Shown one piece after another: positions 8,557 to 17,470 of a stretch of 64,000 nt of DNA (position 1 is its first letter; each line of letters starts with the position of its first letter). Source of the DNA: Anaerolineales bacterium (lineage in GTDB: Bacteria; Chloroflexota; Anaerolineae; Anaerolineales; UBA11579); the NCBI GenBank assembly GCA_026129255.1, contig JAHCIJ010000002.1:189799-253798 (forward strand), given 5' to 3'. The position numbers and the translations under genes were made by a program. The notes below the pieces were generated by a model. It saw nothing but the letters and a program-made list of their open reading frames with translations, did not search any database and had not been told where the DNA came from.

Positions 8557-9549
8557 ATGCTGATCCTTACTGCTGACGAAGTGCGCCAGGCCTTGCCAAT
8601 GAGTGAATGCATCGTTGCCATGAAGCAGGCCTACGCCGCGCTCTCCAGCGGCGCTGCCGAGGTGCCCCTGCGCTCCCGCCTCACCGTCGCCCCGCATGAC
8701 GGGCTGAGCATCCTCATGCCTGCGTTTGTCGACGGCGCCAGCATCGAAGAGCAGGCGCTGGCCGTCAAGCTGGTCTCGCTGTTCAACAAGAATCCGGCGC
8801 GCGGCCTGCCGCTTATCAACGCCGTGGTGCTCGCCTTCGATCCTGAGACCGGCGCGCTGCAGGCCATCCTGGAAGGCGCCGCCGTCACCGCCATCCGCAC
8901 CGGGGCGGGCTGCGGCGCCGCCACCGATGTGCTTGCCCGCCCAGATGCGCGCACGGTGGCCGTCTTCGGCGCTGGCGTGCAAGCCCGCACGCAGTTGGCC
9001 GCTGCCTGCGAAGTGCGCGACATCCAAACCGCGTGGGTGTATTCGCCCAACCCGGAGCAGGCCGCCGCCTTCATCGCCGAGATGGCCGGGGTGGGGCGCA
9101 TTCCCAAAGACTTGCGTGCCGCCGCCAGCCCGCAAGAGGCGGCCGCCAACGCCGACATTATCAGCACTGCCACCACCAGCCCCACACCCGTCTTCGCCGC
9201 CGCCGATGTGCGCCCCGGCACGCACATCAACGCCGCCGGCTCCTATACCGCCGATGCGATAGAGGTGCCCAGTGAGCTGGTATCGCGTGCGTACGTCACC
9301 GTAGACAGCCGCTCGGCCACGCAGGCCGAGAGTGGCGAGATTGCCATGACCCTGCAACAGGGTCTGATGGCCGCTGACGATATTCACGAGATCGGCGCGG
9401 TGCTCAACGGCCAGGCGGCCGGGCGCAGCTCCGCCGAGCAGATCACCTTCTTCAAATCTGTGGGCGTGGCCGTGCAAGATGCCATGGCCGCCCGCGTCGC
9501 CGTTGCCAATGCCCACAAACTGGGCATTGGCACCCAAGTAGCCTGGTAA
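8557..9549 (+). CDS. Ornithine cyclodeaminase / mu-crystallin family enzyme
   Basis: This 330-residue protein has the usual length and two-part fold of the family. The N-terminal part includes KLVSLFNKNP and an EGAAVTAIRTGAG substrate/dimer region. A Rossmann fold follows with VAVFGAGVQARTQ as dinucleotide loop, then ADIISTATTSPTPVF. Members include ornithine cyclodeaminase, alanine dehydrogenase and ketimine reductases acting on imino/amino acids with NAD(P)H. The exact substrate cannot be fixed from sequence. The FAD-dependent amine oxidoreductase gene starts 15 bp downstream with its own Shine-Dalgarno, so the two probably work on the same amino-acid or imine pathway. Confidence 0.9.
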   Translation: MLILTADEVRQALPMSECIVAMKQAYAALSSGAAEVPLRSRLTVAPHDGLSILMPAFVDGASIEEQALAVKLVSLFNKNPARGLPLINAVVLAFDPETGALQAILEGAAVTAIRTGAGCGAATDVLARPDARTVAVFGAGVQARTQLAAACEVRDIQTAWVYSPNPEQAAAFIAEMAGVGRIPKDLRAAASPQEAAANADIISTATTSPTPVFAAADVRPGTHINAAGSYTADAIEVPSELVSRAYVTVDSRSATQAESGEIAMTLQQGLMAADDIHEIGAVLNGQAAGRSSAEQITFFKSVGVAVQDAMAARVAVANAHKLGIGTQVAW

Positions 9550-9563
9550 TCAAGGAGACATCG

Positions 9564-10715
9564 TTGAGCCTTCCCAAAACAGCTTCAGTGGTCATCATCG
9601 GCGGTGGCGTCATGGGCGCCTCGGCTGCCTATCACCTCGCCCAGCGCGGCATCAAAGATGTGGTGCTGCTCGAGAAGGATGAATTCTTCGGCCAGGGCGC
9701 TACCGGCCGCTGCGCTGGCGGCGTGCGCTACCAGTTCGGCACCGAGGTCAACATTCGCCTCAGCCTTGCCAGCCTGCCCATGCTGGAGCGCTTTCCGGAA
9801 GAGATCGGCCAGGAGGTGGATTACCGCAAGTGCGGCTATCTATTCCTGCTCACCAACGACGCTGACATTGCCGTCTTCGAAAAGAATGTCGCCCTGCAAA
9901 ACAGCCTGGGCGTAGATACCCAATGGCTCTCCGGCGATGAGATCCGCGCCCGCTTGCCGCAAATGAATCTGGATGATGTGCTCAAGGGCACCTTCAATGC
10001 CGCCGATGGCCTGTGCGACCCTAACAGCGTGGTGATGGGCTACATCAACGCCGCCACCAAGCTCGGCGCTACCTGCCTCGGCAACATCGAGGTCACCGGC
10101 CTGCAAGTCGAGGGTGGCGCTATCACCGGCGTGCACACCAACCAGGGCAGCATCGCTGCCCCGTTGGTGCTCAACGCCGCCGGCCCCTGGGCCGCGCCCA
10201 TCGGCAAGATGGCCGGGGTAGACATTCCCATCATTCCGGTGCGCCGCCAGATCGTCACCACCACGCCGCTGCCCGGCATCCCCGCCGACTTCCCCTTCGT
10301 GATCGATTTTGCCAAGTCGCTGTATTTCCATCGCGAGGGTGAAGGCTTGCTCACCGGCATGTCCAACCCAGACCAGGCACCCGGCTTTGACCAGAACGTG
10401 GATCCGGATTGGGAGCTGGTACACATGGAAAATGGCGTAGCGCGCCTGCCGTTGCTCGAGCAGGCGGGCTTGGCCAGCCATTGGGCTGGGCTGTACGAGG
10501 TCACACCTGATGCGCATCCCATCTTCGGCGCAACGCCGGTAGAGGGCTTCTACCTTGTGGCGGGCTTCTCCGGCCACGGCTTCATGCACGGCCCGATTGC
10601 CGGCAAGCTGATGGCTGAGATCATGCTGGATGGGGCGGCCAGCTCGGTGGATGTATCCGCACTAACCCTCGATCGCTTTAGCGGTGACTCGCTCAAAGAG
10701 TACAACGTGGTCTAG
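9564..10715 (+). CDS. FAD-dependent oxidoreductase (DAO / sarcosine oxidase beta-like)
   Basis: This 383-residue enzyme has the ADP-binding signature VVIIGGGVMGASAAYHLAQRG at the N terminus, GATGRCAGGVRYQFG (FAD contact), and the C-terminal block GLYEVTPDAHPIFG...GFSGHGFMHGP typical of the glycine/sarcosine oxidase and DadA group. It would oxidise an N-methyl or alpha-amino acid to an imine, passing electrons from FAD. The start is TTG, supported by AAGGAGA eight to nine nt upstream. Together with the preceding cyclodeaminase/ketimine-reductase-like gene it may form an imine-producing and imine-reducing pair. The substrate is unknown. Confidence 0.9.
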   Translation: MSLPKTASVVIIGGGVMGASAAYHLAQRGIKDVVLLEKDEFFGQGATGRCAGGVRYQFGTEVNIRLSLASLPMLERFPEEIGQEVDYRKCGYLFLLTNDADIAVFEKNVALQNSLGVDTQWLSGDEIRARLPQMNLDDVLKGTFNAADGLCDPNSVVMGYINAATKLGATCLGNIEVTGLQVEGGAITGVHTNQGSIAAPLVLNAAGPWAAPIGKMAGVDIPIIPVRRQIVTTTPLPGIPADFPFVIDFAKSLYFHREGEGLLTGMSNPDQAPGFDQNVDPDWELVHMENGVARLPLLEQAGLASHWAGLYEVTPDAHPIFGATPVEGFYLVAGFSGHGFMHGPIAGKLMAEIMLDGAASSVDVSALTLDRFSGDSLKEYNVV

Positions 10716-10730
10716 GGGAGCGCATGACTG

Positions 10731-10853
10731 TCTTTGCGAGGAGATTAGGAGCTGCACGAAGTGCAGCTCCTAATTGACGAAGCAATCCCCAAGTCAATTT
10801 GCATTCAAGCTTTGGGATTGCTTCGTGCGCAGGCAAGCCTGCGCCTCGCAAAG
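10731..10853. repeat. Two facing family-A hairpin repeats
   Basis: A forward element (about 10731-10790) begins GTCTTTGCGAG and ends GAAGCAATCCCC around a perfect 14-bp stem. A reverse element (about 10812-10853) has an 8-bp core stem (GCGCAGGC). They fill most of the gap before the CinA-like gene. Confidence 0.75.
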
Positions 10854-10920
10854 ACGGCGGTGTTGGTTTGCAATGCTGAAGCTTACAAATTCCCCACAGT
10901 TTCTCGATTAGGATAGTGCT

Positions 10921-12084
10921 ATGCCCTCCGCAGAGATCCTCACCATTGGCACCGAGCTGCTGCTCGGTGAAATCACCGATACCAACACCCAGTACTTGGC
11001 GCGCCAACTGCGTGACGCCGGCATTGACCTGTATTACACCTCCACCGTGGGCGACAATGAGCAGCGTATTGCCGATGCCGTGACCCTCGGCCTCAGCCGC
11101 TCAGACATCCTGCTGTGCACCGGCGGCCTCGGCCCCACGGTGGACGATGTCACCCGTGAAGGCATTGCCCGCGCCCTCGGCGTTGTGCTTGAATTCCGCC
11201 CCGAGCTGTGGGAGCAAATCGAGGCGCGCTTTGCGCGCATGAAGCGCACGCCCAGCGAGAACAACAAGCGCCAGGCCGAGCTGCCCGTGGGCGGCCGCAG
11301 CCTGGAGAACGCCGTGGGCAGCGCCCCCGGCGTGCTGGTGGAACATAACGGCAAAGTGGTCATCGCCGTGCCCGGTGTGCCCAGCGAAATGCGCTACCTC
11401 TACGAGCACGGCATCCTGCCCTACTTCAAAGAGCGCTTCGGCCTCACCGGTGTCATCCGTGCGCGCGTGCTGCACACCGCTGGCGTGCCCGAATCGCAGA
11501 TCGACCAGCACCTCGAGGACCTGGAGCGCCAGACCAACCCCACGGTGGGTCTGGCGGCGCACGCTGGCAGCGTAGACGTGCGCCTCACCGCCAAAGCCGA
11601 TACCATCCAACAAGCCGATGGCTTGTTGGATGCTTTAGAGGCCGAGGTGCGCCAGCGCCTGGGCGACTGGGTGCACGGTGTAGACGAAGAGACGCTCGCC
11701 CGCGCCGTTTTGCGTGAAGTGGCCCAACGCAAGCAAACCATCGCCGTGCTGGAAAAGGGGCTCAGCGGCGCCATCGTCAAAGCCTTCACCGGCGAGGGCA
11801 ATGCCTTCGTGGGTGGCGAGGTGCTGCACGCCACGCTGCGCACCGAGCCGCTCAAGCTGGCCGCCACTGAATACGCCTCCAAAGTGCGTGCCGACCTGGT
11901 GCTGGCGGTCGAGCTGCGCGCCAGCAAAGACGGTGGCCACGAGCTGGAGATCTTCATCATCGGTCTCAAGATCCCGCATCATGTCGCCTTCCCCTACGGC
12001 GGCCACACCACCCAGGCCGCTGGCTGGGCCACCAGCCTGGCGCTGTCTTTCCTGCGGCGCAAGCTACTGGATGAGGTAAACTAG
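10921..12084 (+). CDS. CinA-family protein with degenerate C-terminal domain
   Basis: This 387-residue protein has an N-terminal MoCF/COG1058 domain (about 1-170) with ILTIGTELLLGEITDTN, LCTGGLGPTVDD and AVPGVPSEM. That domain in CinA has ADP-ribose/nicotinamide-dinucleotide pyrophosphatase activity. The C-terminal region aligns by position with the NMN deamidase domain but has lost its signature: the ESCTGG loop reads EKGLSGA and the TYSNxxK segment reads ATLRTEPLK. Deamidase activity is therefore unlikely. A TAGGAT hexamer ends 6 nt before the ATG, suggesting a leaderless transcript. Confidence 0.85.
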   Translation: MPSAEILTIGTELLLGEITDTNTQYLARQLRDAGIDLYYTSTVGDNEQRIADAVTLGLSRSDILLCTGGLGPTVDDVTREGIARALGVVLEFRPELWEQIEARFARMKRTPSENNKRQAELPVGGRSLENAVGSAPGVLVEHNGKVVIAVPGVPSEMRYLYEHGILPYFKERFGLTGVIRARVLHTAGVPESQIDQHLEDLERQTNPTVGLAAHAGSVDVRLTAKADTIQQADGLLDALEAEVRQRLGDWVHGVDEETLARAVLREVAQRKQTIAVLEKGLSGAIVKAFTGEGNAFVGGEVLHATLRTEPLKLAATEYASKVRADLVLAVELRASKDGGHELEIFIIGLKIPHHVAFPYGGHTTQAAGWATSLALSFLRRKLLDEVN

Positions 12085-12148
12085 GCCAATTTAATTTCAA
12101 GCACTTATTTGCTTGCCTCGCTTGGCAAGACTATCGAAAGGGAAATGA

Positions 12149-14125
12149 TTGGCTACTAAAGCAGACCTTATCCTTACTAACGCCCACGTCCTCACCATGA
12201 ATGAGGAGATGCACCAATTCCCCAAGGGCGCCGTCGCCATCCTCGGTGACAGCATTCTGGCCGCCGGGCCGGAAGATGAAATCCTGAAAGAGTACGAATC
12301 CGCAGACAAACTGGATTGCCGCGGTAAAGTGGTGATGCCCGGCCTGGTCAACGCCCACACGCACGTGCCCATGACTCTGCTGCGCGGCCTGGCGGATGAC
12401 CTGCGCTTGGATGTGTGGCTGATGGGCTACATGATCCCGGTGGAGCGCGAATTCGTCACGCCTGACTTTGTGCACCTCGGCACCTCCATCGGCTGCGCCG
12501 AATACATCCGCTCCGGCATCACCAGCTTCGCCGACATGTACTACTACGAGTCCACCGTGGCCGAAGCGGCCGCCGCCGCCGGCATGCGCGCCGTGTGCGG
12601 GCAGACCATCATGAAGTTCCCCACGCCAGACGCCAAGTTCTACGAAGAGTCGCTGGCGTACACGCGTGAATTCATCCAAAAATGGAAGGGCCATCCGCTC
12701 ATCGTGCCCGCCGTCTCCCCGCACGCGCCTTACAGCAGCACGGAGGAGATCCTGCGCGCCACCGCCGCCCTGGCCGTGGAGTTCGATGTACCCCTGCACA
12801 CCCACATCGCCGAGACCTCCTTCGAGGTCGAGAATGCCCGCAAAGAATGGGGCATGCCGGTCGTGCCTTACGTTAAGAAGCAAAACCTGTTCGATGCCAA
12901 GGTGCTCGCCGCCCACTGTGTGCACCTCGACAAAGGCGAGATCAACACCTTCGCCCACTACAACGTAGGCGTCTCGCACAACCCCTCGTCTAACATGAAG
13001 CTCGCCTCCGGCGCAGCGCCGGTGAGCCAAATGCTGGCCGCCGGTCTCAACGTCGGCATCGGTACCGATGGCCCCGCCTCCAACAACGACCTCGACATGT
13101 TCGAGGAAGTGCGCCTGGCGGCCTTCCTCGCCAAGCTGCGCGAGAATGACCCCACCACGCTGCCCGCCCAGACCGCGCTGCTCATGGCCACACGCCTGGG
13201 TGCGCAGGCCATGCACATCGGTGATGTCACCGGCTCGCTGGAGCCCGGCAAGCGTGCCGACCTGATCTTGGTCGATATTGACACGCTGCACGCTTCGCCG
13301 CACTTCAGCCGCGATCCCAACAGCACCTATTCGCAGATCGTCTACGCCGCCAAGTCCACAGACGTGACCGATGTGATGGTCAACGGCAAATGGCTCATGC
13401 GGAGCAAGCAACTCACCACGCTCGACGAGACCGCCTTGCTGGCCCAGGCCGCCGAGCTGGCCAAGAAGATCGACAAGTTCCTGATCGCCCGTGAGAAGTC
13501 GGTGCTCACCAAGCTCATCGCCATCGGTGGGGCTACGCAGGAAGAGAGCTTTGAGGTGCAGCTCAAGGTCTCGACCGAAGACCCCGAAGCCGTGGCCGCC
13601 GCGTTGAAGCACCCTGAGATCAAGATCGTCTACCAGCGCCACTATCACGAGTACGACAGCTACTTCATCTTCCCCTCAGACGAGAAATACATCCTGCGCT
13701 ATCGCGAAGATGTCTTCCTCAAGGAGAACGGCCAGCCAGACCATTCGCGCTACCGCCTGACCCTCATCGGCGACTCGCACGAGCGTGATCTGCCCAGCGA
13801 GGTGGTGCTCTCGCGCAGCCGTTACCTGGCGCCTGCCGACCAAAGCCTGCGCTTCTACCGGGAGTATTTCCAGCCCGAGCGCGAAGTCGAGGTCGAGAAA
13901 GACCGCCGCCGCTGGCTGGTGCGCTTCCGCGATACCGAGTTCTATGTCAATGTAGACCGCATGGACAAGCCCGCCCTCGGCAGCTTCGTTGAGATCAAGA
14001 GCCGCACTTGGAGCCAGCGGGACGCCGAGACCAAGGCCAGGCTCATCGTCGAGCTGGCTACCCAGCTCGGCCTCTCCACCGCCGCCGCCGAGCCGCGTGA
14101 CTACCTCAAGATGACCGAGGCGTAA
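12149..14125 (+). CDS. Amidohydrolase (MTA/SAH deaminase-like) fused to a CYTH domain
   Basis: 658 residues. Residues 1-440 form a complete amidohydrolase of the 5'-methylthioadenosine/S-adenosylhomocysteine deaminase group: metal ligands H70 and H72 (NAHTH), then LHTHIAE, VLAAHCVHL and GTDGPASNN. Residues about 465-650 look like a CYTH (adenylate cyclase IV/thiamine-triphosphatase-like) domain: EVQLK in the position of the ExExK signature, YILRYRED, RLTLIGD, EKDRRRWLVRF and LGSFVEIKSRT. The TTG start at 12149 follows GAAAGGGAA. Stand-alone MtaD proteins are about 430-450 residues, so the second domain is a true extension with no stop between. The link between the two activities is unknown. 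A strong terminator follows. Confidence 0.85.
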   Translation: MATKADLILTNAHVLTMNEEMHQFPKGAVAILGDSILAAGPEDEILKEYESADKLDCRGKVVMPGLVNAHTHVPMTLLRGLADDLRLDVWLMGYMIPVEREFVTPDFVHLGTSIGCAEYIRSGITSFADMYYYESTVAEAAAAAGMRAVCGQTIMKFPTPDAKFYEESLAYTREFIQKWKGHPLIVPAVSPHAPYSSTEEILRATAALAVEFDVPLHTHIAETSFEVENARKEWGMPVVPYVKKQNLFDAKVLAAHCVHLDKGEINTFAHYNVGVSHNPSSNMKLASGAAPVSQMLAAGLNVGIGTDGPASNNDLDMFEEVRLAAFLAKLRENDPTTLPAQTALLMATRLGAQAMHIGDVTGSLEPGKRADLILVDIDTLHASPHFSRDPNSTYSQIVYAAKSTDVTDVMVNGKWLMRSKQLTTLDETALLAQAAELAKKIDKFLIAREKSVLTKLIAIGGATQEESFEVQLKVSTEDPEAVAAALKHPEIKIVYQRHYHEYDSYFIFPSDEKYILRYREDVFLKENGQPDHSRYRLTLIGDSHERDLPSEVVLSRSRYLAPADQSLRFYREYFQPEREVEVEKDRRRWLVRFRDTEFYVNVDRMDKPALGSFVEIKSRTWSQRDAETKARLIVELATQLGLSTAAAEPRDYLKMTEA

Positions 14126-14142
14126 AGCCAAAGCTCGCACAA

Positions 14143-14180
14143 CAAAAAGAGCGCAGCCATTTGGCTGCGCTCTTTTGTTT
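14143..14180 (+). terminator. Rho-independent terminator
   Basis: A perfect stem (AAAAGAGCGCAGCC with its complement, ATTT-type loop) is followed by TTTTGTTT. It closes the amidohydrolase-CYTH transcription unit. Confidence 0.85.
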
Positions 14181-14190
14181 AGTTACACCG

Positions 14191-14240
14191 TCATTCCGAA
14201 CCCGAGCAAAGCGAGGGTGAGGAATCCTTTAGGTCAAGAA
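14191..14240 (+). repeat. Family-B hairpin repeat
   Basis: It runs from GTCATTCCGA to GAGGAATCCTTTAGG with a short self-complementary core, and sits between two convergent transcription units. Confidence 0.65.
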
Positions 14241-14265
14241 AGACCGATTCTGGATTGTGGCTTGT

Positions 14266-14979
14266 TTAGTCAATGCCCAGGTAAGCCTTCTGCACCGTCT
14301 CGTTCTTGGCCAGCTTATCGGCCTTGTCGCTCAGCACGATCTCGCCGGTCTGCAGCACATAGCCGCGGTGGGCGATGGCCAGCGCCATGCTGGCGTTCTG
14401 CTCCACCAGCAGCACGGTGGTGCCTTCCTTGTTGATCTCCTTGATCGTGTCAAAGATGCCGTCCACCAGGATCGGCGCCAGGCCCATCGAGGGCTCATCC
14501 AGCAGCAGCAGCTTGGGCTGCGCCATCAGCGCCCGCGCGATCGCCAGCATTTGCTGCTCGCCGCCCGAGAGCGTGCCAGCCACCTGCTTGCGGCGCTCCT
14601 TCAGGCGCGGAAAGCGCCCGAAGGCCGCTTCCTTGTTGCGCTCAATGCGAGCCTTATCTTTGTCGATGTAGGCTCCCATTTCGATGTTCTCTTCCACGGT
14701 CAGCTTGGCGAACACGCCACGGCCTTCAGGCACCATCGAGATGCCCTTGTACACCAGGTGGTGTGCACGCACATTGGCCAGGTCCTCGCCGTACAGCTTC
14801 ACCGAGCCTTGGCGCGGCTTCAGCAGGCCGCTGATCGTGCGCAGCGTAGTGGTTTTACCGGCGCCGTTGCCGCCGATCAGGGTCACGATCTCGCCTTCGT
14901 CCACATGCAGCGATACGCCCTTCAAGGCTTCAATGTTGCCGTAAAAAGTGTGAATGTCGTTGACTTCAAGCATGGCCAT
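14266..14979 (-). CDS. livF: Branched-chain amino acid ABC transporter ATPase LivF
   Basis: This 237-residue ATPase has Walker A GGNGAGKTTT, the ABC signature LSGGEQQM and Walker B LLLLDEPSMGLAP, with the short, compact layout typical of LivF. It hydrolyses ATP on the cytoplasmic side to drive uptake through the LivH/LivM channel. It is the last gene of livK-H-M-G-F, 11 bp after livG. The system may import leucine, isoleucine and valine, but related Chloroflexota copies may take other amino acids, amides or urea. Confidence 0.94.
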   Translation of the reverse strand: MAMLEVNDIHTFYGNIEALKGVSLHVDEGEIVTLIGGNGAGKTTTLRTISGLLKPRQGSVKLYGEDLANVRAHHLVYKGISMVPEGRGVFAKLTVEENIEMGAYIDKDKARIERNKEAAFGRFPRLKERRKQVAGTLSGGEQQMLAIARALMAQPKLLLLDEPSMGLAPILVDGIFDTIKEINKEGTTVLLVEQNASMALAIAHRGYVLQTGEIVLSDKADKLAKNETVQKAYLGID

Positions 14980-14990
14980 TGGGCTGCTCC

Positions 14991-15788
14991 TTATTTCACC
15001 TTGTCGGTCTTCAGGCCAGAGGCCGCACCGCTGCCCAGGTACGCCTCGATCACACGCGGGTCGCTTTGGATGTCCTTCGGCTTCCCTTCGGCGATCTTGG
15101 CGCCATAGTCCAGCACCGTGATCTGCTCACTGATGCCCATCACCACGCGCATATCGTGCTCGATCATCAGCACCGTGATGCCCAGCGTATCGCGCAGGTC
15201 ACGGATGAACTTGGTCAGGTCGGCGGTTTCATTGGGGTTCATGCCCGCCGTAGGCTCGTCCAGCAGTAGCATCTTGGGCTTGCTGGCCAAGGCACGCCCG
15301 ATCTCCAGACGGCGTTGGGCGCCGTAGGGCAGGTTGCGCGCCAGCGTATCACCCATGCCGCGCAGGCCCACAAAGTTCAGCAGGCGCTGTGCTTCTTCCA
15401 GCACATCCTTTTCTTGCTGCTTGAAGCGCGGCGTGTGTGCGATCGCATCAAAGATGGTCGCATACAGGTGCAGGTCTTGACCCACCAGGATGTTCTCCAG
15501 TGAGCTCATGTTGGCAAACAGGCGAATGTTCTGGTACGTGCGTGCCATACCCGCCTGCGTCACTTGGTCAGGGCGCAGGTTGTGGGTCGGGTTGCCCTCG
15601 AACAGGATCTCGCCCTGGTCGATCTTGTAAAAGCCCGTGACGCAATTGAAGAAGGTGGTCTTGCCCGCGCCGTTGGGGCCGATCACGGAGCTGATGCTTT
15701 GCTCCTTCACGTCCAGGCTTAGGTCATTCACGGCCACCAGGCCGCCAAAGATCTTGGATACGTTTTTTGCAGACAGGATGTTTGTCAT
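14991..15788 (-). CDS. livG: Branched-chain amino acid ABC transporter ATPase LivG
   Basis: This 265-residue ATPase has Walker A GPNGAGKTTFFN, a variant signature LPYGAQRRLEIGRAL as is normal for LivG, and Walker B MLLLDEPTAGMN, plus the extra C-terminal helix (AEGKPKDIQSDPRVIEAYLG) that separates LivG from LivF. It pairs with LivF as the nucleotide-binding heterodimer. It lies between livM and livF in one minus-strand operon. Confidence 0.94.
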   Translation of the reverse strand: MTNILSAKNVSKIFGGLVAVNDLSLDVKEQSISSVIGPNGAGKTTFFNCVTGFYKIDQGEILFEGNPTHNLRPDQVTQAGMARTYQNIRLFANMSSLENILVGQDLHLYATIFDAIAHTPRFKQQEKDVLEEAQRLLNFVGLRGMGDTLARNLPYGAQRRLEIGRALASKPKMLLLDEPTAGMNPNETADLTKFIRDLRDTLGITVLMIEHDMRVVMGISEQITVLDYGAKIAEGKPKDIQSDPRVIEAYLGSGAASGLKTDKVK

Positions 15789-15815
15789 GGTCGTCTTCCG
15801 TTTCTGGCCAAGCGC

Positions 15816-17462
15816 CTAGCCTGCCTGCTCTGCTTCGTCACCGCTGTGTAGCTCGCGGCGTATCGTCTCAGAGGGGATGAAACCTTCGGGGCGGCTCAAC
15901 ATCATCGTCACCAGCAGTACACCGTAAGCCAGCCAGCGGAACTCAGCGAATTCACGCAGCAGCTCCGGCAAGCCCACCAGGATGATGGCGCCCACCAGCG
16001 TGCCCGGGATACTGCCCAAGCCACCCACAATGATCAAGCTCAATACGTTGATCGAGATCAGCAGGTTGAAACTGTGTGGGAAGATCGAGCCCAGCTTCGA
16101 GGCGAAGATGGCGCCGGCCAGGCCAGAGAAGCCCGCGCCGATGGTAAAGGCCAGCAGCTTGGTGCTCACCAGGTTGATGCCCATCGCTTCCGCCACGTCT
16201 TCGTCTTCGCGCATGGCCATCCAGCGGCGGCCGATCTGTGACTCGCGTACGCGCACAGACATGAACATCGCCACCGCTACGCCGATCAGAATGACATAGT
16301 ACATCTGCTCCGGGCGGATCAGGCTCAGTTCACCCACCATTGGCTTGGGGATGTTCAGGATGCCCTGCGCGCCACCGATGTAGGGCTTCATCAGGTCAGA
16401 CAGCGCCAGGATGCGGATGATCTCACCAAAGCCCAGCGTCACGATCGCCAGGTAGTCGCCACGCATGCGCAGCACCGGCATACCGAGGATGAACCCGGCC
16501 ACCGCCGCCACCGCCACACAGATCGGCAGCGCCACCCAGAAAGACATATCCGCCAAGCCAAGCGGCCCAGTGGAGGTCAGCGCTGCCATGGTGTAGGCGC
16601 CAATGGCGAAGAAGGCTACATAGCCCAGGTCCAGCAAGCCTGCCAGACCCACCACGATGTTGAGGCCCAAACCCATGAGGAAGAACAGACCAATGTTATT
16701 GGTCACTTCCGTCAGGTAGCTGCCCAGCAGCATCGGGAGCACCAGCAGAAAACCGCTGATCAGCGCCGTGAGCACCAGACGCTCGCGGCCTGCCGGCAGG
16801 CGGATGTTCGCCGGCTTGATGTGGCCCGTGGAGCGGAAGTAAACGAACGCCGTGATCAGCACAAACAGCACGATCGCCGGCACCAGCTGCAGCGCCTTGG
16901 AGGCAAAGATGGCGTTGCTGACCTGAGCACCAAACAGGCTGCGTAAGCGCTCTGCTAGGATTTCGGATAGCAGACCAGTCAGGATTGTGGTGCCGCCTCC
17001 CACTAACAGCGCCGTGCGCAGTTTGGTTGGCACCAGCGCCAGCACGCCGCCCGCCAGGCCCGCGCCTACCATGGCCAGCAGCAAGGTCAGGCTGCCGCTG
17101 CCGTTGAAGGTGAGGATATTGATCAGCTTGGGGGATATGTTGATAAATACGCTGCGTATATCGATGTTCTGTGACAGCCACACCAATGCCATCATCACCA
17201 AGCCAACCCCCAGGCCGATCAGCAATGCCTTCAACAGCCCCAGCCACTTCTGTGCTTGCGGCGTCTCTTGCACGGCGCGGTAGGCAAACACCGCCGTCGG
17301 TCCCAGGAACATCACCTGGGCCATGGTGAACAATCCGGTGATCACAAAGCGCTCGCCAAACAACTCCACCATACCGATGGCGCTCACGCTCAACGTGATC
17401 AGGCTGGCGATCAGCCACTTCATGGCTGTCTTACGCAGGTCGAGGTTAGTAACCAAACTCAT
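15816..17462 (-). CDS. livM: Branched-chain amino acid ABC transporter permease LivM, N-terminally extended
   Basis: 548 residues. The C-terminal ~310 residues are a normal LivM permease: GLGLNIVVGLAGLLDLGYVAFFAIGAY, MRGDYLAIVTLGFGEIIRI and RRWMAMREDEDVAEAMGIN. The first ~235 residues are an added membrane region with about six hydrophobic segments that is not part of the basic family. The start is 8 bp from the livH stop. It forms the channel with LivH. The extension could be a second permease-like half or a regulatory membrane domain; nothing in it identifies a family. Confidence 0.9.
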   Translation of the reverse strand: MSLVTNLDLRKTAMKWLIASLITLSVSAIGMVELFGERFVITGLFTMAQVMFLGPTAVFAYRAVQETPQAQKWLGLLKALLIGLGVGLVMMALVWLSQNIDIRSVFINISPKLINILTFNGSGSLTLLLAMVGAGLAGGVLALVPTKLRTALLVGGGTTILTGLLSEILAERLRSLFGAQVSNAIFASKALQLVPAIVLFVLITAFVYFRSTGHIKPANIRLPAGRERLVLTALISGFLLVLPMLLGSYLTEVTNNIGLFFLMGLGLNIVVGLAGLLDLGYVAFFAIGAYTMAALTSTGPLGLADMSFWVALPICVAVAAVAGFILGMPVLRMRGDYLAIVTLGFGEIIRILALSDLMKPYIGGAQGILNIPKPMVGELSLIRPEQMYYVILIGVAVAMFMSVRVRESQIGRRWMAMREDEDVAEAMGINLVSTKLLAFTIGAGFSGLAGAIFASKLGSIFPHSFNLLISINVLSLIIVGGLGSIPGTLVGAIILVGLPELLREFAEFRWLAYGVLLVTMMLSRPEGFIPSETIRRELHSGDEAEQAG

Positions 17463-17470
17463 CGCAACCT

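Noticed and set aside
12131..13648. A 505-codon open frame antisense to the amidohydrolase-CYTH gene
   Set aside because: His/Gly/Val-rich shadow product with no domain; the sense strand encodes a clear enzyme.
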